This document shows positions 1 through 5,167 of a stretch of 5,167 nt of DNA, piece by piece. Source of the DNA: Bacteroidales bacterium (GTDB lineage: Bacteria > Bacteroidota > Bacteroidia > Bacteroidales > B18-G4); the NCBI GenBank assembly GCA_023132505.1, contig JAGLYE010000146.1:1-5167 (forward strand), given 5' to 3'. Made by a program: the position numbers and the translations under genes. A model generated the notes under the pieces. It saw only the letters and a list, made by a program, of their open reading frames with translations, was not told where the DNA came from and ran no database searches. Numbering within the stretch: the first letter of the stretch is position 1; each line of letters begins with the position of its first letter.

Positions 1-20
1 TTCTCTATTCTCTATTCTCT
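1..20. repeat. 7-bp tandem repeat (TTCTCTA) at the window's left edge
   Basis: Two full copies of TTCTCTA (1-7 and 8-14) are followed by a partial copy, TTCTCT (15-20). The array probably continues off the left edge, so its true length is unknown. On the minus strand the unit reads TAGAGAA. The aconitase stop codon (12-14, TAG) and its last two codons (AGA GAA) lie inside the array. The unit differs from the heptamers at the right edge but has the same 7-bp period. The copies are exact, but there are fewer than three in view. Confidence 0.7.
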
Positions 21-2273
21 CCCCCTAATAAGATTCAACGCACTCCCCGCCTTGAACCATTCAATCTGGTTCTCATTATAGCTATGGTTCACCGCGAAGG
101 TATCCGTGATTCCGTCAGTATGGTGCAGTATAACGCTTAGCTGCTGTCCGGGCCGGAAATCCGTCAGACCGTTGATGTCGATCCTGTCGTCTTCCTGCAC
201 CTTGTCGTAATCTGCTTTATCGGCAAAGGTCAGCCCCAGCATACCTTGCTTCTTCAGGTTGGTCTCATGGATCCTGGCAAATGATTTTACCAAAACTGCT
301 TTAACGCCCAGGTTGCGCGGTTCCATGGCAGCATGCTCCCTGGAAGAGCCTTCTCCGTAATTTTCGTCTCCAATGACCACACTTCCCGGGCCGTTTGATT
401 TATAGTAGCGGGCTGTATCAGGCACGGCCGCGTATTCACCTGTAACCTGATTCTTCACTTCGTTGGTGGCATCATTAAAAGCATTCAAGGCACCGATAAG
501 CATATTATTGGAGATATTATCGAGGTGACCGCGGAAGCGAAGCCATGGCCCTGCCATGGAGATATGGTCAGTGGTACATTTCCCTTTTGCCTTGATCAGG
601 AGGTTCAGGCCTTTATAGTCCTTTCCATCCCATGCTGCAAAAGGTGTCAGTATCTGCAATCGTTCAGATGAGGGATCCACAACAATATCTATATTGCTCC
701 CGTCAGCAGCAGGAGCCTGATAACCGGCATCTTCCACAGCAAAACCCTTTACAGGGAATTCGAGGCCCTGTGGCTCTTCCAATTTCACCTTTTGTCCATC
801 TTCCGATTCAAGGTAATCTGTCATCGGGTTGAAGGTCAGGTCGCCGGCAATGGCAAAGGCAGTCACCATCTCAGGTGAGGCCACAAAGCTATGCGTATTG
901 GGATTGCCGTCATTCCTTTTGGCAAAGTTCCTGTTGAAGGAGGTCATGATAGAGTTCTTCTCCTGCTTCCCGGCACCATGCCTTGCCCACTGGCCGATAC
1001 AAGGGCCACAGGCATTGGCCAGCACCACCCCGCCGATCTTCTCAAAAACATCAAGATATCCGTCACGTTCAACGGTATAACGAACCAGCTCGGAGCCGGG
1101 TGTCACTGTAAATTCTGACTTCACTTTCAGGTTTTTATCAATGGCTTGCTTCGCCAGCGATGCTGCCCTGGTAATATCCTCATAGGAAGAGTTTGTACAG
1201 CTGCCGATCAGCCCTACTTCCATTTTTTCCGGCCACCCATTCTCTTTTACTGCTTTTGCAAACTCTGATAATGGCGTAGCGAGGTCAGGTGTAAAGGGAC
1301 CATTGATATAAGGTTCCAACTCTGAAAGGTTGATCTCGATCAACTGGTCAAAATATTTTTCAGGGTCAGCATAAACTTCTTCATCTCCGGTCAGGTGTAC
1401 AGCCACCTTATCTGCTTCGGCAGCCACTTCCTCCCTGCCGGTGCCGGCAAGGTATTCGCGCATCCTGGCATCATAACCAAAGACAGAAGTAGTGGCACCG
1501 ATCTCAGCACCCATATTACATATAGTTCCTTTTCCGGTACATGAAATGCTTTCGGCACCTTCACCAAAGTATTCCACAATTGCACCTGTACCGCCTTTCA
1601 CGCTAAGGATACCTGCCACCTTCAGGATCACATCTTTCGCAGAAGCCCAGCCGCTGAGTTTGCCTGTAAGCTTAATACCAATGAGTTTAGGGAATTTCAG
1701 TTCCCAGGGTATGCCGGCCATCACATCCACGGCATCGGCACCGCCAACACCAATGGCAAGCATTCCAAGTCCACCCGCATTCACTGTATGTGAATCGGTT
1801 CCTATCATCATGCCTCCGGGGAAAGCATAATTCTCAAGAACTACCTGGTGGATGATCCCCGCCCCTGGTTTCCAGAAGTCGATACCATATTTATTTGAAA
1901 CTGATGCAAGGAAATCATATACCTCCTTATTCGTGGCATTCGCCGTTTTCAAGTCTTCATCAGCACCTGCCCTGGCCTGAATAAGGTGGTCGCAATGAAC
2001 CGTTGACGGAACCGCAACTTTTTCCCTTCCGGCTTGCATAAACTGCAGCAGGGCCATCTGTGCAGTGGCATCCTGCATGGCTACTCTGTCGGGATTGAAG
2101 TCAACATAGGATTCACCCCGTGTATAGGCTTTTGAAGCTTCACCTTCATCAAGGTGTGAATAAAGTATTTTCTCGGTGAGGGTCAGAGGCCTTCCAACTA
2201 CATTTCCTGCTGCTTCGATACGTGATGCCATCTGCACATACACGTTTCTGATCATATTTAAGTCAAATACCAT
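12..2273 (-). CDS. acn: Aconitate hydratase (aconitase), mitochondrial type
   Basis: This cytoplasmic TCA-cycle enzyme interconverts citrate and isocitrate through cis-aconitate, using a [4Fe-4S] cluster. The 753-residue length fits the mitochondrial-type family; E. coli AcnA is nearer 890. The cluster ligands are C359 (GSCTNSS) and C422 and C425 (ACGPCIGQW). Other active-site motifs are CDHL (94-97), GTDSHT (158-163), R448 and R453 in the FNRNF..RND stretch, R581 in RGHLDN, and S643-S644-R645 in GEGSSREHA. From C359 onward these sit one residue later than the classic pig heart numbering, so no active-site part appears lost. The C-terminal swivel domain covers roughly 550-753. I chose the ATG at 2273 because the family's N-terminus starts just like MVFDLNMIR; Met7 is a weaker alternative. 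No Shine-Dalgarno is visible. The stop is TAG, inside a heptamer repeat. The gene lies 109 bp behind the propeller/transglutaminase gene and could be transcribed by read-through. Confidence 0.97.
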   Translation of the reverse strand: MVFDLNMIRNVYVQMASRIEAAGNVVGRPLTLTEKILYSHLDEGEASKAYTRGESYVDFNPDRVAMQDATAQMALLQFMQAGREKVAVPSTVHCDHLIQARAGADEDLKTANATNKEVYDFLASVSNKYGIDFWKPGAGIIHQVVLENYAFPGGMMIGTDSHTVNAGGLGMLAIGVGGADAVDVMAGIPWELKFPKLIGIKLTGKLSGWASAKDVILKVAGILSVKGGTGAIVEYFGEGAESISCTGKGTICNMGAEIGATTSVFGYDARMREYLAGTGREEVAAEADKVAVHLTGDEEVYADPEKYFDQLIEINLSELEPYINGPFTPDLATPLSEFAKAVKENGWPEKMEVGLIGSCTNSSYEDITRAASLAKQAIDKNLKVKSEFTVTPGSELVRYTVERDGYLDVFEKIGGVVLANACGPCIGQWARHGAGKQEKNSIMTSFNRNFAKRNDGNPNTHSFVASPEMVTAFAIAGDLTFNPMTDYLESEDGQKVKLEEPQGLEFPVKGFAVEDAGYQAPAADGSNIDIVVDPSSERLQILTPFAAWDGKDYKGLNLLIKAKGKCTTDHISMAGPWLRFRGHLDNISNNMLIGALNAFNDATNEVKNQVTGEYAAVPDTARYYKSNGPGSVVIGDENYGEGSSREHAAMEPRNLGVKAVLVKSFARIHETNLKKQGMLGLTFADKADYDKVQEDDRIDINGLTDFRPGQQLSVILHHTDGITDTFAVNHSYNENQIEWFKAGSALNLIRGRE

Positions 2274-2382
2274 GTAATAAAATTTCTTGTCTTATTAGTT
2301 TTGGGTGATGAAAGAAATCATCTTATTAATATTACAATTCCTGCTTCCTTTTGTTTAATCACGGGCCAAAAAAGATCAATAA
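2274..2382. other. A/T-rich intergenic gap between propeller/transglutaminase and aconitase genes
   Basis: This 109-bp gap is too small for a recognisable gene. Read on the minus strand, I find no TAnnTTTG -7 box and no hairpin followed by a T-run, so neither a promoter nor an intrinsic terminator can be called. The bases just before the aconitase ATG are A/T-rich with no purine-rich ribosome-binding site, as in many Bacteroidota leaders. A weak 5-bp stem lies at 2307-2322. Aconitase may be read through from nusB or may have a non-consensus promoter here. Confidence 0.5.
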
Positions 2383-4011
2383 TCAATCCAATGGTTTCCA
2401 GTCGGCAAAATGATCTGAAACCACAAAGGTTTTCGGTTCGGTAGTATAGAAGTCATTTGAGTTATATGTCCAGCCCATTGTAGCCGATCCTCCTGCACTT
2501 TCAGTTGTGATCAGGAAACGGTTCGACAGGTGGCCGAAATAATTGGCCTGGTTGCGGGGCAGTTTCTGATCGCCCCCACTCGGATCGACCGGTATCCATC
2601 CATAATTTGGAAGGTACACTTCCACCCAGCGATGGAAAACATCGTCCATGCAATCATCATCGCCCCTTACCACCACTGCGCCGACATAACGTGCGGGCAG
2701 GCCTGCTGCGCGACACATGGAAATATATACGAAGCTGTACTCTGAACATGAACCATTGCCACGTTCCAGCACCGTGGGTGCAGTATTCCATCCGCCTGCC
2801 ATCTCATAATACATTTCATCCATGAGGTAGTTATATATTTTCCGGGCGATCCAGTACGGATTTTTTTCATCCCCAACAATTTGTTCAACAGCCTCTGCAA
2901 TAACAGGGTGCTCCAACTGGTACTTTTCATTATTCTCATAGTAAACTTCCGGAATGTCGTCCGGCATCTCATCCAGGCCACCTACCTTGTCAGGATAAAT
3001 AAAATACCTGATCTCAGAGATCTTTGCTGTGATCACCATTTGAGCTTCCACTTTTTCTCCGGGTTCTACATTTTCATAATTGTAATGTACTGTTTTCTGT
3101 CCGCTCTTATCTGTCACAAAACCATGGTACCCACTTGCAAACTCAACATCTTCTATCACCTGGTTATCCCTGTTAACAGGTATTGCAAGATGGATATCGC
3201 CACTGAGCATTTTCCCGGGACCAAAATTCGTAAGCATGTGGGTATAGGTAACCCGGGCATGTCGTTCATTCTTCAGCACAAAAAGGTCGTCATCTTTTGC
3301 CTTGAGGCAAAACAGTTTGTCTTCCTGTGAATCAACGGCCCATACATTTTTTCCATCCCATGCCAGTCCACGTGTAAAGGCACCCGGTGCGTCAGTGATG
3401 ATCAGCACCTGCCCATTCTCCGGATCAACCATATACACCTCATCCATGATGCGGTCCGACACCCAGAGGTATTTGCCGTCAAATGCCAGTCCGCGTGGAT
3501 CATTGGCCGGCGAACGCAATGTTTTTATTGTGGTTCCGTCGTCAGGACTGAACTGAATGATCTCATCAGTCTTTTCATCAACACACCAAAGGTAGGTACC
3601 ATCCCAGGCAAGGTCGCGGGGCCTGCCGGTTGGTGCATCGATCACTTTTAGCACCATTCCATCTTCGGGTGAAAGTTTATAGATCAGCCCACGATAGTTT
3701 TCAGATAATGGTATACCGCCCTTAACATCTGCACACCAGAGAAATTCCCCATCCCAGGCAAGACCTGTTGGCCAGTAGGCCGGAGAAGGAATCTCTTTAA
3801 TAATTTTTCCGCTTTGCGGGTCAACACAATATAGTATCTGGGTCTTACGGTCGGCAAGCCAGAGGTGCTTCCCGTCAAAGGCGAGTCCTGTAGGGAACTG
3901 ACCGGGGGTATCAAAAGCTTTAAGTATCTCACCCGGATGGGCCAGCACAGCTGCAGGTACGAATATTGCTGCAATCATTAAAATTGCCAGAATTTGTTTG
4001 AACTTTTCCAT
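2383..4011 (-). CDS. Secreted beta-propeller/transglutaminase-like domain protein
   Basis: This 542-residue protein is predicted to be exported. Residues 1-24 form a Sec signal peptide: Lys3 and Lys5, a hydrophobic core at 7-23, and a likely cut after VLA. No lipobox Cys follows. Residues about 30-248 hold five propeller-type repeats with the motif P-x-G-L-A-[WF]-D-G-x-x-[LV]-W-x-x-D. Residues about 250-345 look like the beta-sandwich that often precedes bacterial transglutaminase-like domains. Residues about 380-480 form the transglutaminase-like core with an apparently complete Cys-His-Asp triad: C422 in GSCSEYS, H460 in FHRWVEV and D476 in PVDPS. The family includes cross-linking, protease-like and amidase-like enzymes, so the reaction and substrate cannot be named. 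The propeller may bind a protein or glycan partner. The ATG at 4011 follows the nusB stop by 10 bases with no Shine-Dalgarno, suggesting one transcript and perhaps coupled translation. The stop is TGA. The domain calls are firm; the function is unknown. Confidence 0.9.
   Translation of the reverse strand: MEKFKQILAILMIAAIFVPAAVLAHPGEILKAFDTPGQFPTGLAFDGKHLWLADRKTQILYCVDPQSGKIIKEIPSPAYWPTGLAWDGEFLWCADVKGGIPLSENYRGLIYKLSPEDGMVLKVIDAPTGRPRDLAWDGTYLWCVDEKTDEIIQFSPDDGTTIKTLRSPANDPRGLAFDGKYLWVSDRIMDEVYMVDPENGQVLIITDAPGAFTRGLAWDGKNVWAVDSQEDKLFCLKAKDDDLFVLKNERHARVTYTHMLTNFGPGKMLSGDIHLAIPVNRDNQVIEDVEFASGYHGFVTDKSGQKTVHYNYENVEPGEKVEAQMVITAKISEIRYFIYPDKVGGLDEMPDDIPEVYYENNEKYQLEHPVIAEAVEQIVGDEKNPYWIARKIYNYLMDEMYYEMAGGWNTAPTVLERGNGSCSEYSFVYISMCRAAGLPARYVGAVVVRGDDDCMDDVFHRWVEVYLPNYGWIPVDPSGGDQKLPRNQANYFGHLSNRFLITTESAGGSATMGWTYNSNDFYTTEPKTFVVSDHFADWKPLD
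3277..3903 (-). repeat. Five propeller-blade repeats encoded in the transglutaminase protein
   Basis: The conserved motif begins at residues 40 (PTGLAFDG), 81 (PTGLAWDG), 131 (PRDLAWDG), 172 (PRGLAFDG) and 213 (TRGLAWDG). Successive spacings are 41, 50, 41 and 41 residues. The 9 extra residues in the second interval sit in a loop around GGIPLSENYRG. Each motif is followed by LW or VW and an Asp, then a strand and a DP-x-x-G- or SP-x-D-G-like turn in most units. The strand before the first motif (ILKAFDTPG) resembles the last strand of each repeat, so it could close the ring with the fifth unit. This suggests a five-bladed propeller, although a divergent sixth blade cannot be excluded. Confidence 0.8.
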
Positions 4012-4021
4012 GATGTTTGTT

Positions 4022-4981
4022 TTAATATTCCATTAAGCCCCGGCCGGTCTTTTTGATCTTCTTTTCCTCTTTCAGGTCGATGATCAGCTTATCAAGGATG
4101 CCATTGATAAAAACCTTGCTCTTGGCGGAGCTGTAATATTTTGAGATATCGATATACTCGTTCAGGGTGACCTTTATGGGTATGGAAGGAAATTCCATGA
4201 GCTCAGCCAGGGCCATTTTGATCAATATTATATCCATCAGAGCAATGCGATCGAGTTCCCAGTTCTTTGCCTTATCGTCGATCAGCTCTGCATATTTATC
4301 ACTGTTGAGGATTGTTTTATGAAAGAGACCAAGCATGAATTCCCTGTCTTCCTCCAGCTCATCAATCCCAAGAAGTTCCGGAAATACTTTGTATTCATCA
4401 TCAGAGCTATCCAGCGATTTCAGCAGTTTCATCAAGAGCAGGTTTGCAGTATGATATGCATCAAAAGCCCAGTAAACAGACTTGCTTTCATAATAGTATT
4501 CAAGCAATTCAAATCCTAACAAGGTTTTCTTAATAATTCTTACAAGCAGGTTCAGGTCATGCTCGTATGAATCCTCAATCTGTTCAATATACTTTTGATA
4601 ATAACCACTGTCTTTGAGGGTCAGGTATGCTTTACGGACCATTCCCTGCTCGTCCGACCAGTTGATCTTCAGCTTATCGTGCATTTTCCTGAATTCCCGG
4701 TTGTCCTCAATCTGTTTCAGTCCTTTGTTCTCAACAAACTTAAGGCTTGGATTCAGGTCATCCTCGGTCGGGAAGAACTTTTTTTTGTTCTCTACTATCC
4801 TGTTCGCAGCATAGTCTTTGATCTCAATAAGAAAAGAAAGTTGATAAATAATGAGTTCATGGATCTTATCTATGCTGACGAGGAGTTGTTTCTCGCCTTT
4901 GGCCAGATCATCATTACCACCTTGGAAGAAGGCATATGCTGCCTGTAATACTTTGATCCTTAAGTGCCTTCTACTCAGCAT
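4022..4981 (-). CDS. nusB: Transcription antitermination factor NusB, long Bacteroidota form
   Basis: NusB is a cytoplasmic RNA-binding protein that works with NusE (ribosomal protein S10) on boxA RNA to keep polymerase processive in rRNA operons. This copy has 319 residues, against about 139 in E. coli. The first NusB helix is at the N-terminus (LSRRHLRIKVLQAAYAFF, 2-19). The C-terminal core covers about 212-302 and includes WELDRIALMDIILIKMALAE (241-260), VTLNEYIDISKYYS (271-284) and the near-invariant FINGILDKL (291-299). Between them lies an insertion of roughly 150 residues, part of which (140-190) resembles 210-261. The tail is Lys-rich (304-311). The ATG at 4981 is the first possible ATG: the frame upstream runs to a stop at 5036-5038 without another. 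No Shine-Dalgarno is present. It is the first gene of the apparent operon, 10 bp ahead of the propeller/transglutaminase gene. The identity is firm; the role of the insertion is unknown. Confidence 0.95.
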   Translation of the reverse strand: MLSRRHLRIKVLQAAYAFFQGGNDDLAKGEKQLLVSIDKIHELIIYQLSFLIEIKDYAANRIVENKKKFFPTEDDLNPSLKFVENKGLKQIEDNREFRKMHDKLKINWSDEQGMVRKAYLTLKDSGYYQKYIEQIEDSYEHDLNLLVRIIKKTLLGFELLEYYYESKSVYWAFDAYHTANLLLMKLLKSLDSSDDEYKVFPELLGIDELEEDREFMLGLFHKTILNSDKYAELIDDKAKNWELDRIALMDIILIKMALAELMEFPSIPIKVTLNEYIDISKYYSSAKSKVFINGILDKLIIDLKEEKKIKKTGRGLMEY

Positions 4982-5022
4982 ATGGGTATGAACGAAATGG
5001 TTTACAATTAATCCTGAAGCTG

Positions 5023-5030
5023 CAAATGTA
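5023..5030 (-). promoter_or_regulatory. Probable Bacteroidota -7 promoter box for nusB
   Basis: On the minus strand these bases read TACATTTG, an exact match to TAnnTTTG, the -7 consensus of the primary Bacteroidota sigma factor. The box ends about 41 bases before the nusB ATG, which would leave a leader of roughly 35 nt. I find no TTG at the expected 17-23 base spacing upstream, so the -33 element is missing or degenerate. An 8-mer with six fixed positions can occur by chance; the placement is what makes it credible. Confidence 0.5.
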
Positions 5031-5067
5031 GAGATTTATCTAAAGAGTTCCTATAAAATTCCATCCC

Positions 5068-5077
5068 GATAGCTATC
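5068..5077. repeat. Perfect 10-bp palindrome GATAGCTATC
   Basis: GATAGCTATC is fully self-complementary. It is preceded by TCCC, which would need GGGA after it to extend the palindrome; instead the sequence goes directly into the CAAAATA repeat. It has no loop, so it is not a hairpin of the usual kind. It may be a protein-binding site or the remnant of a longer intergenic palindrome. It lies upstream of the probable nusB promoter. Confidence 0.5.
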
Positions 5078-5167
5078 CAAAATACAAAATACAAAATACA
5101 AAGTCCAATGAAACTCCAAATTTCAAATTTCAAATTTCAAAAAAACTTCAAACTTCAAACTCCAAAC
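5078..5167. repeat. Heptamer tandem-repeat array (CAAAnnn family) upstream of nusB
   Basis: The array is built of 7-bp units, most starting CAAA, arranged in blocks. CAAAATA occurs three times (5078-5098) and is followed by CAAAGTC (5099-5105). A short irregular stretch then contains GAAACTC (5110-5116). CAAATTT occurs three times (5117-5137). After an A-rich irregular unit of 11 bases (5138-5148) come CAAACTT (5149-5155), CAAACTC (5156-5162) and the start of another unit (CAAAC) at the edge. The array runs off the window. No protein-coding frame is evident in it. It is non-coding intergenic repeat sequence of unknown role. Confidence 0.8.

Noticed and set aside
1492..1830. Plus-strand open frame of 112 codons
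   Set aside because: It is antisense to the conserved aconitase core, and its Pro/Ser/Ala-rich translation mirrors the aconitase codons. No start signal or family motif is visible.
2307..2322. Possible terminator hairpin between the propeller/transglutaminase and aconitase genes
   Set aside because: The stem is only 5 bp and mostly A/T with a 6-base loop, and no T-run follows on the minus strand. It is too weak to call.
2667..2981. Second minus-strand frame of 104 codons within the transglutaminase gene
   Set aside because: It overlaps in another frame the region coding for the catalytic Cys and His of the transglutaminase core, which is clearly the real frame. I checked it as a possible frameshift, but the main frame is unbroken through all domains.
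2881..3330. Plus-strand open frame of 149 codons
   Set aside because: It lies wholly opposite the propeller/transglutaminase gene, whose minus-strand protein has clear domains. Its own translation has no recognisable motif and is rich in Cys, Ile and Phe, as expected of an antisense frame.
4595..4948. Plus-strand open frame of 117 codons opposite the nusB N-terminal half
   Set aside because: It overlaps a well-supported nusB coding frame and its product shows no recognisable domain.
5078..5098. TATTTTG motifs on the minus strand as extra -7 boxes
   Set aside because: They are one base short of TAnnTTTG and are a by-product of the CAAAATA repeat. The exact match nearer to nusB is the better candidate.
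5078..5137. Regular repeats considered as a CRISPR array or iteron origin
   Set aside because: The 7-bp units are directly adjacent with no unique spacers, which rules out CRISPR. Origin iterons are usually longer, and no dnaA or rep gene or DnaA box was seen.

Overview
The window carries three complete protein genes, all read from the minus strand and packed head to tail. In transcription order (right to left) they are a long-form NusB, an exported beta-propeller/transglutaminase protein, and a mitochondrial-type aconitase. The source is most likely a member of the Bacteroidota, probably near Bacteroidales. Four observations support this: NusB is about 320 residues, the large form I associate with this phylum and more than twice E. 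coli length; none of the three starts has a clear Shine-Dalgarno sequence, and their leaders are A/T-rich; a perfect TAnnTTTG-type -7 box lies upstream of nusB; and the aconitase is the roughly 750-residue mitochondrial type. The assignment is an inference, because no rRNA or other phylogenetic marker is present.

Layout. Positions 1-20 hold a short 7-bp tandem repeat that runs into the end of the aconitase gene, so the aconitase stop codon lies inside the repeat. The aconitase gene fills 12-2273. A 109-bp A/T-rich gap (2274-2382) with no clear promoter or terminator separates it from the propeller/transglutaminase gene (2383-4011). Only 10 bases separate that gene from nusB (4022-4981), which indicates co-transcription. 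Upstream of nusB, 4982-5167 holds a probable promoter, a 10-bp palindrome, and then about 90 bp of 7-bp repeats in which most units begin with CAAA. This array runs off the right edge.

How the genes relate. NusB is an RNA-binding transcription antitermination factor acting with the Nus complex on rRNA operons. Aconitase is a TCA-cycle enzyme. The protein between them has a Sec signal peptide and acts outside the cytoplasm, so the three share no obvious pathway; co-transcription with housekeeping genes is the likeliest link.

I see no phage, CRISPR, toxin or defence system. The points most worth a second look are the five-repeat propeller fused to an apparently intact transglutaminase triad, an ungapped internal repeat inside NusB, and the two heptamer arrays that bracket the gene cluster.
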